From F23-D06 sp947165685 (GTDB taxonomy: Bacteria; Bacteroidota; Bacteroidia; Bacteroidales; WCHB1-69), in the NCBI GenBank assembly GCA_947165685.1, contig CAMVBK010000073.1:1-13141 (forward strand): a stretch of DNA of 13,141 bases, in the 5' to 3' direction. Position 1 is the first letter of the stretch, and each line of letters begins with the position of its first letter. Of the stretch, positions 1-7,808 are shown one piece after another. Position numbers and translations under genes: made by a program. The notes under the pieces were generated by a model, which saw nothing but the letters and a program-made list of their open reading frames with translations, searched no databases and had not been told where the DNA came from.

Positions 1-1
1 C

Positions 2-400
2 GGTCTGGAAGGCATCCGTTCCGCCACCATCGACTTCGACGGCCTGCCGATCAACATCGGTATCGCACACGGCTTGAAAAACGCCCGCAAGCTGTTAGAG
101 GACATCAAGGCTGGCAAGTGCAACTTCCACGCCATCGAGATCATGGCCTGCCCTGGCGGCTGTATCGACGGCGGTGGCCAGCCCCTGCACCACGGCAACG
201 GCGACATCATCAAAGCCCGTTGGGAAGCCATCTACCAAGCAGACAAGAACATGCCGATCCGTAAATCCCACGAGAACCCGTCCATCCAAACCCTCTACAA
301 GGAATTCCTGGGCGAGCCTTGCGGCCACAAGTCGCATGAACTGCTGCATACCCACTATTTCGACAAACAGACAACAGTTGAGGTTGATTTAAACAAATAA
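2..400 (+). CDS. hydA: [FeFe]-hydrogenase catalytic subunit, C-terminal part (5' end outside window)
   Basis: This is the 3' end of a gene that enters from the left edge; frame 2 is open from the first full codon, so the TTG at 74 is internal and not a start. The visible 132 residues carry the last H-cluster motif of [FeFe] hydrogenases, MACPGGCIDGGGQP, with its two cysteines encoded at 149-151 and 161-163. After it comes the iron-hydrogenase small-subunit-type tail (RKSHENPSIQTLYKEFLGEP), ending in a His-rich LLHTHYF. Known for the family: H-cluster enzymes that reduce protons or oxidise H2 in the cytoplasm of anaerobes. The next gene is a NuoE/HydC-like subunit 40 bp downstream, so I infer this is the HydA/HndD-type subunit of a multimeric NAD(P)-linked hydrogenase, not a monomeric ferredoxin hydrogenase. 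The N-terminal Fe-S domains lie outside the window, so subunit class cannot be settled here. Confidence 0.93.
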   Translation, partial: GLEGIRSATIDFDGLPINIGIAHGLKNARKLLEDIKAGKCNFHAIEIMACPGGCIDGGGQPLHHGNGDIIKARWEAIYQADKNMPIRKSHENPSIQTLYKEFLGEPCGHKSHELLHTHYFDKQTTVEVDLNK

Positions 401-440
401 TACTGTTGCAGTCATTCATCAATAATTAAAAAAGAACATT

Positions 441-935
441 ATGGATAAGATAATTATCAAAATGAAAAAAGAAGTCAGTGACAAGATTATTGAGATCTGC
501 GACAGCTTCAATAATGCTCCTGGCGAATTGATTAACGTGTTGCACCAGACGCAGGACTTCTTGGGCTACCTCCCCGCCGAGGCCCAGGAGTTGATTGCCG
601 AAAGACTGCACATCCCGACCGCCAAGGTCTATGGCGTGGTCTCCTTCTACTCCTTCTTCACGATGGTGCCGAAGGGCAAGTATCCGGTGTCTGTCTGCAT
701 GGGCACGGCCTGCTACGTGCGCGGTGGCGAGAAGATTCTGGAGTCCTTCGAGAAAGAACTGGGCATCATGCCCGGCGAAACGGACAAGGACGGCGTTTTC
801 TCCCTCACTTCCCTGCGCTGCGTCGGCGCCTGCGGTCTTGCTCCCGTCGCCCTGGTGGACGGCAGAGTCTATGGCCGCCTCGCCCCCGCCAACGTCAAGG
901 CTATTGTCAAAGAATACAGAGACAAGGAAAACTAA
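441..935 (+). CDS. NuoE/HydC-like [2Fe-2S] thioredoxin-fold subunit of NAD(P)-linked hydrogenase
   Basis: The 164-residue product matches the 24-kDa NuoE family over its whole length. An N-terminal helical part includes HQTQDFLGYLP (35-45) and VYGVVSFYSFF (63-73). The thioredoxin-like domain carries the four [2Fe-2S] ligands C86 and C91 (CMGTAC) and C127 and C131 (CVGAC). In HydABC or Hnd hydrogenases this subunit works with a NuoF-like flavoprotein that oxidises NAD(P)H and passes electrons towards HydA. The 40-bp gap after hydA, with no terminator, indicates one operon; a terminator follows at 958. No NuoF-like gene lies downstream, so it should be upstream of the window. ATG 441 follows an A-rich stretch (aaaaaagaacatt); an alternative ATG at 462 would remove seven residues and keep the whole domain. 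The symbol is left blank because hydC, hndA and nuoE are all used for this family. Confidence 0.9.
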   Translation: MDKIIIKMKKEVSDKIIEICDSFNNAPGELINVLHQTQDFLGYLPAEAQELIAERLHIPTAKVYGVVSFYSFFTMVPKGKYPVSVCMGTACYVRGGEKILESFEKELGIMPGETDKDGVFSLTSLRCVGACGLAPVALVDGRVYGRLAPANVKAIVKEYRDKEN

Positions 936-957
936 TTTTTGTATAGCTTGATATTGG

Positions 958-987
958 AAAAGGCACTCGGAAACGGGTGCCTTTTTT
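958..987 (+). terminator. Rho-independent terminator of the hydrogenase operon
   Basis: A 12-bp stem (958-969 with 974-985, one T-G wobble) closes on a GAAA tetraloop at 970-973. A six-T run at 982-987 completes the 3' arm and tail. It lies 23 bp after the stop codon of the NuoE-like gene and before an independent promoter, so it very likely ends that operon. Confidence 0.9.
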
Positions 988-1080
988 GGTAACTTGTGAT
1001 TCGGAGAAGCCACAATGTGAAAATCCGAAAATTTCACTCCGGACCGCTTTTCATCTTCGTCAACCTTTCGTATTTTCCTA

Positions 1081-1112
1081 GTTGCCCATTCCTCCAAAAA
1101 ATTGTATCTTTG
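1081..1112 (+). promoter_or_regulatory. Bacteroidetes-type promoter for the phosphohexomutase gene
   Basis: The -7 element TATCTTTG at 1105-1112 fits TAnnTTTG exactly. A -33-like GTTG sits at 1081-1084 with a 20-bp spacer, inside the 19-21 bp range known for Bacteroides promoters. The ATG at 1134 is 21 bp downstream, giving a short leader. A strong terminator upstream supports independent transcription. Confidence 0.75.
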
Positions 1113-1133
1113 CCGTCTTAAATTGGAATCACT

Positions 1134-2483
1134 ATGGGCGCATTCAAAGCTTACGACTTTCGCGGAATCTACGGCAAGGATTTCGACTTGGACACCATCT
1201 ATAAGTTCGGGTTCTTCCTGCCTTCGCTGCTAAATGCCGACAAGGTACTGATTGGCAGGGATATGCGGCTGACATCCGATGACATGTTCCATGCCCTCGC
1301 ACGCGGCATTACCGACGCGGGCGCGGATGTATATGATATGGGGCTCACCACCACCCCGATGGTTTATTACTTCACGGCCAAGCATGGATTCGAGGCATCT
1401 GTGATGATTACAGCGTCCCATAACCCTAAGGAATACAACGGGTTGAAGGTCTCCCGAAAGGATGCGCTGCCCGTGGGCTTCGACACCGGTCTGGGCGAGC
1501 TGGAACAAAAAATACTGCACAATGAAGTTGTCCTTTCCGCCCCGAAAGGCAACGTCATCGACTACCCCGTGAAGGAGGAGTACCTGCAATTCCAATCGCA
1601 GTACCACTATCCCATTGACAACCTGAACATCGTGATGGACTGCTCCAACGGCATGGCCTCCATCCTCGTGAAGGAAATCTTCGGGGAGCAACCGCTCTAC
1701 CTGTTCGACACCTTGGACGGCACCTTCCCGAACCACGAGGCCAACCCCCTGGAACCCGAAAACATCGTCGCACTGCAAGAAAAGGTGCGCGAGGCCAAGG
1801 CCGACATCGGTGTCATCTTCGACGGCGATGCCGACCGCGTGATGTTCGTCGATGAGCACGGCGACTTCATCCCGCCCGACCTGATGATTGCCGTCTTGGG
1901 ACACTACTTCATTGAAGAGAAAAACGTGCAAGGACTTGTGATCCAGGATATTCGAACATCAAAGTCAGTGGCTGAATATTTGGAGAAGATGGGGCGCGAG
2001 ATGTACATTTGGCGGGTGGGCCGCGCATACGCTGCCATGAAGCTGCGCGAAATCGACGGCGCGTTTGGCGGGGAATATGCCGGCCACTACTACTTCCGCG
2101 ACTTTTTCTACTCCGACTCTGCCATGATTGCCGCCCAAGTAATCCTGCATATTGTAGCCGAGATGAAGAGAAAAGGCGTGTCCGTGTCGCAACTCATCGG
2201 CCGCATCCGGCGTTATGCCAACTCCGGCGAAATCAACTTCACCATCGAGGAGAAGAAAGCGGCGATGGAAGCGGTGAAGACGGCCTGCACCGAACGCGAA
2301 ACACCCACCAAGATTCTCGATTTCGACGGCTATCGTGTGGAATTCCCCGACTGGTGGTTCAATATCCGCCCGTCGAACACCGAACCCTACCTGCGCTTGC
2401 TCATGGAGGCGCGGACGGAAGCGTTGCTCGCCGAAAAACGAAACCTCATCGAAAATATACTGAAACCGTTTATAATACGTTAA
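1134..2483 (+). CDS. manB: Phosphomannomutase/phosphoglucomutase (alpha-D-phosphohexomutase family)
   Basis: The 449-residue product has the usual length and all four motifs of the alpha-D-phosphohexomutases. These are the active-site phosphoserine loop TASHNP (Ser95), the Mg-binding loop DGDADR (D230, D232, D234), the sugar-binding loop GGEYAGH (312-318) and the phosphate-binding loop RPSNTEP (412-418). The family interconverts hexose 1- and 6-phosphates, here mannose or glucose, and feeds GDP-mannose or UDP-glucose synthesis for surface glycans in the cytoplasm. The sequence does not settle which sugar is preferred. The sugar loop has Ala316 where many PMM/PGMs have Ser (GEMSGH type); catalysis should be unaffected. 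No SD-like site precedes ATG 1134, normal for this phylum. The gene is transcribed from its own promoter at 1081-1112, and I see no clear terminator before the next gene 66 bp on. Confidence 0.93.
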   Translation: MGAFKAYDFRGIYGKDFDLDTIYKFGFFLPSLLNADKVLIGRDMRLTSDDMFHALARGITDAGADVYDMGLTTTPMVYYFTAKHGFEASVMITASHNPKEYNGLKVSRKDALPVGFDTGLGELEQKILHNEVVLSAPKGNVIDYPVKEEYLQFQSQYHYPIDNLNIVMDCSNGMASILVKEIFGEQPLYLFDTLDGTFPNHEANPLEPENIVALQEKVREAKADIGVIFDGDADRVMFVDEHGDFIPPDLMIAVLGHYFIEEKNVQGLVIQDIRTSKSVAEYLEKMGREMYIWRVGRAYAAMKLREIDGAFGGEYAGHYYFRDFFYSDSAMIAAQVILHIVAEMKRKGVSVSQLIGRIRRYANSGEINFTIEEKKAAMEAVKTACTERETPTKILDFDGYRVEFPDWWFNIRPSNTEPYLRLLMEARTEALLAEKRNLIENILKPFIIR

Positions 2484-2549
2484 ACCACTCCCCCTCGCGC
2501 TGCGGCTTTCGCCTTGCACAGGGCTGCTTAAAGGAAGATATTTTAAACT

Positions 2550-5500
2550 TTGAATTTTGAACGAAACCACCCCCGCTTTCACGCATTGTCGCGACGAATC
2601 GTGATGATCGGGGCAGTGTTGTGCCTGTTTCTGACCTCCCATGCCCAGTTCTACAACGGCTCGCAACTCTCCTTCGGGAAGAACCGCGTGCAACACCAGA
2701 ATTTCAACTGGCAGTTCTTGCGGGCGGAACAATACGACGTCTATTACTACCCCACGGGCAGGGCACTCGCGCAATATGTCTTCTACAAAACGCCGGAGAT
2801 CATCGCGGAAATCGAACAGCTCCTGAATTACACTTCCAAAAAGAAGTTGCAAATCATCGTCTATAACACACAGTCGGACTTCCGAGAGTCGAATTTCGCC
2901 TACGACTATGAAGACTTCTATAACCAAGGTGGTGTCACAAACATCTATGGCACAAAGATTTACATCTACTTTGACGGCAACCGTGCGCATTTGGACAAGA
3001 TGATCCGCAGCGGCATCATGAACGTGTATGCCCACTGGTTGGTGCAAGGCGCGACCATCGGGTCCAACATCTCCTACGACTACCTGATGAACGTCTCGGG
3101 TTGGTTCTACAGCGGATTGGCCTCTTACTTTGGCGAACATTGGAGCAGCGATGTGGAAACGCACGTCAAAAACGGCATTCTAACAGGCAGTTACAAACGC
3201 TTGGAAGAACTTTCGCCCGTTGACGCCACCTACGCCGGGCACTCCTTCTGGAAATATCTTGTGGAGGTATATGGCGAGGATGTGATTCCGAAGGCGCTCT
3301 ACTTCACCCGTTCCGGAAAGAGCGTCGAGAACGGTATGGCACGGGCCACTATGACACCATTCAAAGCGCTGGCCACCCAATGGTACAAATATTACATAGT
3401 GATGTTCCACCCTGACATGGACAAGGCCATGCCCGCCGGCGAGGAAATCCTGCGCAAGCCCAATCCCAAACGCGACTACGCCCGCTTCTGCTTCGCCCCT
3501 GACGGCGATAAGTACGCATACGTCACCAACGAGGCCGGACAGGTACGCGTGTGGATGAAAACCCCCGATCGCAAAAACCCGAAATGCATCCTGAAAAAAT
3601 ACGCCAAAACAGAAGACAACCCCGACCTTTCCTTCCCGCTCATTTCCTGGCATCCCTCCGGCGAAATCCTCGGTCTCACCCTCGAATCCAAGGGCGACTG
3701 CTTCTTCATCCCTTACGATTTGGAAAAACGGCGCTGGGGCAAGAAACTGCTGGTAGATGTCGAGAAAATCACCTCCTGGTGCTACGCCCCCGACGGGCAG
3801 ACGATGCTCTTCTCCGGCTTCAAGAACGGCCAATCCGACTTGTTCGTCTATAGCTTCCTCGCACGGTCGTTCCAGAACATCACCAACGACTTCTACGACG
3901 ACTACAACCCCGTGTTCGTGAATCCGAAGCAGATTGTGTTCGCATCGAACCGCCCGGTGGACTCCATCTTGCTGAAAGACAACTTTTTGGATGCTTCCAA
4001 ACAACGAAAATACAACCTGTTCCTGTACAATTACAAAACCAAAGACACGGCCTTGCTTCGTGTGACTGACTCGCCTTTTGCAGACGAATACGACATCCAA
4101 GCAATTGACAAACAGCGAGTTATGTATTTGAGTGATGAAAACGGCGTGGTGAACCGCTACGAGGCCACGTTCGACAGTTCCATCAGCCGCATTGACACAG
4201 CGGTGCACTACATGTACTACGCTTCCTCCAAACCGCTCACCGACCGCGCCTACAATATTGTGGAGCATGCTTACAATCCCGCCACCAACACCGTGGCCGA
4301 CATTTCGCTGACAGACAATTACAAGCATATCTGGTTCACGGAGTTCCACCCTCTCTACCACCCGCAAATCGAGCCCTCACGGTTTCACCAACAAGTGCAG
4401 AAAGATTATATCCAACAATTTGAAAAACAGGATTCTACAGACAGCTTGAAGGCCGTCGAGCCGAACCAGTCGCATGGCTTTGTTCTCTCCAATGAAACGA
4501 GCAAGCGGCAACCGGAAGCTATCGAAGAGGGCGACACCACCTACACGTCCGCCAAATCCGGAAAGAATTTCCCAATCCCTGTAGGACTGCCCTACAGAGT
4601 GCAATTTTCCATAGATCAAGTAATTACGCAGGCTGACTTCAGCTTCCTGAACACCTCCTACCAGCAGTTCGAAGGCGGCACCTCGCCTATCTACCTCAAC
4701 ACCGGCTTCAATGCCTTGTTCATGCTGGGAATCAATGACCTGTTCGAGGACTACAGAATCACGGGAGGCTTCAGAATCGGCTGGGATTTGGGCAGTTACG
4801 AATTTCTGTTCAGCTATGAGAACCTTGCGCGCCGTTTGGACCGCCAGATTACGCTGCACCGGCAATCCATCACGTCCGATGTGGGGAACTACGTCTATCG
4901 TCAGAACTCCAACAGCCTGTTCTACACGCTGAAACTGCCGTTCAACAAGACCAACAGCGTGCGACTGACCCTGAAAGGGCGCTACGAAACCAACGTGGTG
5001 ACGGCCCTGAACGACCAGACCTTGAAAGCGGAAGACGCACGCCATGTGTGGGCGGGCGCTAAACTGGAGTACATCCTCGACACCTCCAAGGAGCTCTACA
5101 CCAACCTGTGGCGCGGCACCAAACTGAAATTGTTTGCCGAATACGAACAACGCCTTGAACGTGAAACACTTAACTTATTTGTCGTAGGTTTTGACGCGCG
5201 AAAATCGTTCAAGCTCTACCGCAACATGACGCTGGCCCTGCGCCTTGCCGGCAGCACCAACACGGGAAGCGCACGGCTGGTCTATTACATGGGTGGCGTG
5301 GATACGTGGATTGGAGCGAAATTCAACCGCGACATCTCGGTGGATCAGACCAAGAACTACGCCTACCAGACGCTGGCCACGAACATGCGCGGCTTCCGGC
5401 AGAATATCCGTAACGGCACATCCTTCCTGGTTTTCAACGGGGAGCTGCGCATCCCGATTGTGCAGTTGATTGCCGGACACAAAGTTTCGTGGAACATGCT

Positions 5501-5783
5501 TAACTCATTGCAACTTAATCTGTTCGGAGATGTTGGAACGGCTTGGACCGGCTTCACGCCCTATTCAGCAGACAACTGCCTCTATATCCGTCACATCGAC
5601 AGCGGCCCCATCCATGCGGAGGTGAAGCGGCAGGTCGATCCCTGGGTGGGAGGCTTCGGCATCGGCGCAAGAATCTCCATTTTGGGCTATTTCCTGCGCT
5701 TCGACTACGCTTGGGGCGTGGAAGACTTCCATATCGACAACAAAAAGGGCATGTTCATGTTCTCCATCGGGACAGATTTTTAA
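2550..5783 (+). CDS. Outer-membrane protein: degenerate peptidase-MA-like domain, TolB-type propeller and C-terminal beta-barrel
   Basis: The product is about 1,060-1,077 residues; numbering here is from TTG 2550. A signal peptide covers roughly residues 13-33 (RRIVMIGAVLCLFLTSHAQ, cleavage probably near HA-Q). Residues ~35-285 resemble the peptidase-MA-like (gluzincin) fold, but the HExxH position reads AHWLVQ (161-166), so metal catalysis is unlikely. Residues ~305-560 contain PD40/TolB-like propeller blades (FCFAPDGDKYAYVT, ISWHPSGEILGLT, CYAPDGQTMLFSG). From ~690 the sequence is rich in alternating aromatic strands typical of a beta-barrel (BamA/D15-like) and ends in GTDF, with the C-terminal Phe of a BAM-recognised barrel. 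It therefore likely sits in the outer membrane with periplasmic domains. Start is uncertain: TTG 2586 gives M-S-R-R plus the hydrophobic core, while ATG 2604 loses the positive n-region. Role unknown; TolB-like annotations of relatives rest only on the propeller. Confidence 0.82.
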   Translation: MNFERNHPRFHALSRRIVMIGAVLCLFLTSHAQFYNGSQLSFGKNRVQHQNFNWQFLRAEQYDVYYYPTGRALAQYVFYKTPEIIAEIEQLLNYTSKKKLQIIVYNTQSDFRESNFAYDYEDFYNQGGVTNIYGTKIYIYFDGNRAHLDKMIRSGIMNVYAHWLVQGATIGSNISYDYLMNVSGWFYSGLASYFGEHWSSDVETHVKNGILTGSYKRLEELSPVDATYAGHSFWKYLVEVYGEDVIPKALYFTRSGKSVENGMARATMTPFKALATQWYKYYIVMFHPDMDKAMPAGEEILRKPNPKRDYARFCFAPDGDKYAYVTNEAGQVRVWMKTPDRKNPKCILKKYAKTEDNPDLSFPLISWHPSGEILGLTLESKGDCFFIPYDLEKRRWGKKLLVDVEKITSWCYAPDGQTMLFSGFKNGQSDLFVYSFLARSFQNITNDFYDDYNPVFVNPKQIVFASNRPVDSILLKDNFLDASKQRKYNLFLYNYKTKDTALLRVTDSPFADEYDIQAIDKQRVMYLSDENGVVNRYEATFDSSISRIDTAVHYMYYASSKPLTDRAYNIVEHAYNPATNTVADISLTDNYKHIWFTEFHPLYHPQIEPSRFHQQVQKDYIQQFEKQDSTDSLKAVEPNQSHGFVLSNETSKRQPEAIEEGDTTYTSAKSGKNFPIPVGLPYRVQFSIDQVITQADFSFLNTSYQQFEGGTSPIYLNTGFNALFMLGINDLFEDYRITGGFRIGWDLGSYEFLFSYENLARRLDRQITLHRQSITSDVGNYVYRQNSNSLFYTLKLPFNKTNSVRLTLKGRYETNVVTALNDQTLKAEDARHVWAGAKLEYILDTSKELYTNLWRGTKLKLFAEYEQRLERETLNLFVVGFDARKSFKLYRNMTLALRLAGSTNTGSARLVYYMGGVDTWIGAKFNRDISVDQTKNYAYQTLATNMRGFRQNIRNGTSFLVFNGELRIPIVQLIAGHKVSWNMLNSLQLNLFGDVGTAWTGFTPYSADNCLYIRHIDSGPIHAEVKRQVDPWVGGFGIGARISILGYFLRFDYAWGVEDFHIDNKKGMFMFSIGTDF

Positions 5784-5817
5784 TAGTCTGTTGTGGCTTC
5801 TGCAATGAAAAAAAGAG

Positions 5818-5825
5818 TATTTTTG
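5818..5825 (+). promoter_or_regulatory. Promoter -7 element for the OmpA/TPR lipoprotein gene
   Basis: TATTTTTG fits TAnnTTTG exactly and lies 39 bp before ATG 5865. The best -33-like match (GTTG, 5790-5793) is 24 bp away, longer than usual, so only the -7 element is claimed. The leader after it is very A-rich, a common feature of well-translated Bacteroidetes genes. Confidence 0.6.
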
Positions 5826-5864
5826 CACCGCTTTTGAAATATCAAATAAAAAAACAAATAACCT

Positions 5865-7691
5865 ATGAGAAAATTAGTTGCATTAAGCATGGTAGCGGCC
5901 ACCGTGATGCTGTTGAGCGGCTGTGGCCTGGGAAAGATGGTCAAAAAGTACCCGGAAGTGACGGTTACGTTAGACAATCCCGACTTGGAGAACAAGGGCG
6001 GCGAAGTTGCCTACACCATCAAGGGCACCATTCCTCCAAAATATATGAAAAAGAAGGCCACAATGACCTTCACCCCGTCATTATCTATTGACGGCGAGAA
6101 GGTTACGCCTCCGTTTGCCACCATCAAGCTGAAAGGCGAAAAGGCCAAAGGCGAAGGCACCGTGATTCCTTACAAGAAGGGCGGCAACTTCACGCAGAGC
6201 GGCACTTTCAAATTTGACGAGAAATACGAGACGGCAGAAATCGTGACCGGCGCCGAAGCCAACTTGAAGAAGAAGTCGCACGTGTTCGGCGACCGTAACC
6301 TCGGAGAAGGCATCAGCAACACCAGTTCCCGCGCCAACCTGAACCCCAAATTGACCGACAACGCCAACAGCGGTTCCGCATTCCTCCTTGCGCCGCACAA
6401 CTACAAGGCTGAGTTCATCGGCAGAACGGCCACCCTCTATTTCGACCTCAACAGCTCCAACATGAACTGGAACAATCCCAACAACAAGAGCCAGGCCGCC
6501 AAGGACTCCATCAAAGCGTTTACCGACTTCATGAGCAACGACTTCATCATCGACCGTGTGGTAATCTCCGGCTGGGCCTCCCCTGAAGGCGAAGAGACCA
6601 ACAACCAAGGCCTTTCCGAACGCCGTTTCCAAGTGGGCAAAAAATGGTTCAGCGACAAATTCAACGCTTACCTGAAAGACTATGCGAAGCGTAACAACAT
6701 CAAGATGAAAGATCTGCAGAAACCTGTGTTCGAATATGTGAACAACGCCAAAGGTGAGGACTGGAACGGCTTTGAGGCCGCTATCGAAAAATCGAGTATC
6801 GCCCAGAAGAACCAGATCCTCAACGTGGTGCGCTCCCAGGCCAACAACGATATGCGCGAACAGAAAATCCGCGAGATGACGGACATCTATCCCGAAATCG
6901 CCGACGCCATTCTGCCGCCGCTACGCCGCGCCGAAATCCAGATGATCTGCAAGAAACACGACACCTACTCCGACGCCGAGCTGATCCGTCTGGTGCAGTC
7001 CAACCCGAACAGCTTCTCCGTGAACGAGCGCCTCTACGCCGCTTCCGTGGCTCCCGACATCGCCACGAAGGAGAGCATCTACAAAGCCCTTATCAACAAC
7101 AAGAGCACAGAGAACGACTGGCGCGCCTACAACAACCTCGGCGCCCTGAAACTTAACGAATATTACCAAAACGGAAACCAGTCCTCCCTGGACGAGGCAC
7201 TTAACTACCTGCAGAAAGCCGCCGCCCTCTCCCCGAACAACGGCATCATCCTGAACAACATGGCCATCGCCGATTACCTCAGTGGTGACCTGGCAGCCGC
7301 CTATACCAACTTCGAGGCCTCCGCAAACGCCTCCGTGCAGCCGGTGAACCAGAACTACAACACCGGCGCACTCAGCATCCTGAACGGCGACTACAGCAAG
7401 GCCACACAACTGATAGGTGGCAAAAGCTGCGACTATAACACTGCACTGGTGCAGTTGCTGCAAAAGGACTACAACGCCGCCAAGGCCACGCTGGACTGCA
7501 TCACGGAAGTGGATGCCAAGACCGCCTATCTGAAAGCTGTCCTCTCTGCCCGCATGAAATCGGAGGAGGGCGTCTATAGCAACCTTGCCACCGCCATCGA
7601 CCTTGATGCCTCTTACAAGAAAACTGCCAAGCGCGATGCCGAGTTCAAGCGCTACCGTCACTCCGACCGCTTCAAACAGCTGGTGAAATAA
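5865..7691 (+). CDS. OmpA-like lipoprotein with C-terminal TPR repeats
   Basis: The 608-residue product opens with a lipoprotein signal, MRKLVALSMV through LLSGC, with the lipidated Cys at 20. The residues after Cys (GLGKM) lack the acidic surface-export signal known from Bacteroidetes, so I infer anchoring on the periplasmic side. Residues ~30-125 look like beta-rich strands. Residues ~185-265 form an OmpA/Pal-like segment: ATLYFDLNSSNMNW, then VVISGWASPEGEETNN and LSERRFQVGKKW. The last part fits the Pal peptidoglycan-binding pattern N-x2-L-S-x2-R (N247, L250, S251, R254). Residues ~418-490 hold TPR-like helices (WRAYNNLGALKLNEYY, LNYLQKAAALSPNNG, LNNMAIADYLSGD), and more helical repeats probably run to the C terminus. 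It likely tethers the outer membrane to the wall and offers a protein-binding surface. It has its own promoter and terminator, 81 bp after the barrel protein. ATG 5865 is chosen because the signal peptide begins there. Confidence 0.85.
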   Translation: MRKLVALSMVAATVMLLSGCGLGKMVKKYPEVTVTLDNPDLENKGGEVAYTIKGTIPPKYMKKKATMTFTPSLSIDGEKVTPPFATIKLKGEKAKGEGTVIPYKKGGNFTQSGTFKFDEKYETAEIVTGAEANLKKKSHVFGDRNLGEGISNTSSRANLNPKLTDNANSGSAFLLAPHNYKAEFIGRTATLYFDLNSSNMNWNNPNNKSQAAKDSIKAFTDFMSNDFIIDRVVISGWASPEGEETNNQGLSERRFQVGKKWFSDKFNAYLKDYAKRNNIKMKDLQKPVFEYVNNAKGEDWNGFEAAIEKSSIAQKNQILNVVRSQANNDMREQKIREMTDIYPEIADAILPPLRRAEIQMICKKHDTYSDAELIRLVQSNPNSFSVNERLYAASVAPDIATKESIYKALINNKSTENDWRAYNNLGALKLNEYYQNGNQSSLDEALNYLQKAAALSPNNGIILNNMAIADYLSGDLAAAYTNFEASANASVQPVNQNYNTGALSILNGDYSKATQLIGGKSCDYNTALVQLLQKDYNAAKATLDCITEVDAKTAYLKAVLSARMKSEEGVYSNLATAIDLDASYKKTAKRDAEFKRYRHSDRFKQLVK

Positions 7692-7717
7692 ATAAGGATG
7701 AAATATTTATCATACAT

Positions 7718-7757
7718 AATCCCCGTTGGAAATATCTTTCCTCCGGGGATTTTTTTT
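7718..7757 (+). terminator. Rho-independent terminator of the OmpA/TPR lipoprotein gene
   Basis: An outer 8-bp stem (7718-7725 with 7744-7751) and an inner 5-bp stem GGAAA/TTTCC (7728-7732 with 7737-7741) are separated by a 2x2 internal loop and closed by a TATC loop. An eight-T run at 7750-7757 forms the tail. It starts 27 bp after the stop codon. Confidence 0.88.
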
Positions 7758-7781
7758 CCATTTCCCGATTCGTTTTTTTTA

Positions 7782-7789
7782 TATTTTTG
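7782..7789 (+). promoter_or_regulatory. Promoter -7 element before the HicB-like mini-gene
   Basis: TATTTTTG fits TAnnTTTG exactly. It lies right after the terminator and 19 bp before the ATG at 7809. No convincing -33 element is at 19-21 bp; the nearest is TTTC at 7761-7764 with a 17-bp spacer. It may also drive the downstream phosphatase gene, which has no exact -7 box of its own. Confidence 0.5.
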
Positions 7790-7807
7790 CGACTGAAAAT
7801 CAGTTGC
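7789..7807 (+). promoter_or_regulatory. 19-bp inverted repeat between the -7 box and the start codon, possible operator
   Basis: GCGACTGAAAATCAGTTGC has arms GCGACTGA and TCAGTTGC around AAA: seven Watson-Crick pairs and one G-T pair. It begins on the last base of the -7 box and ends one base before ATG 7809. Ribbon-helix-helix antitoxins of the HicB kind often repress their own promoters at such palindromes, so an operator is plausible. A 5' UTR hairpin is the alternative. Placement and symmetry are seen; function is inferred. Confidence 0.4.
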
Positions 7808-7808
7808 A

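Noticed and set aside
426..1097. Minus-strand open frame over the NuoE-like gene
   Set aside because: It lies antisense to a gene with intact [2Fe-2S] ligands and runs through the terminator; the translation shows no family features.
1965..5150. Long minus-strand open frames (1965-3164, 3180-4367, 4377-5150) opposite the mutase and barrel genes
   Set aside because: They mirror the codon structure of well-supported + strand genes, have no recognisable domains, and no promoter or start context of their own.
7791..7801. An 11-base identity (GACTGAAAATC) between the palindrome and the tRNA-Phe anticodon arm at 13116-13126, as a possible attachment-site pair
   Set aside because: The match stops at 11 bases, no integrase or other mobile gene lies between, and the intervening genes are housekeeping. 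Chance similarity of a short hairpin is simpler.
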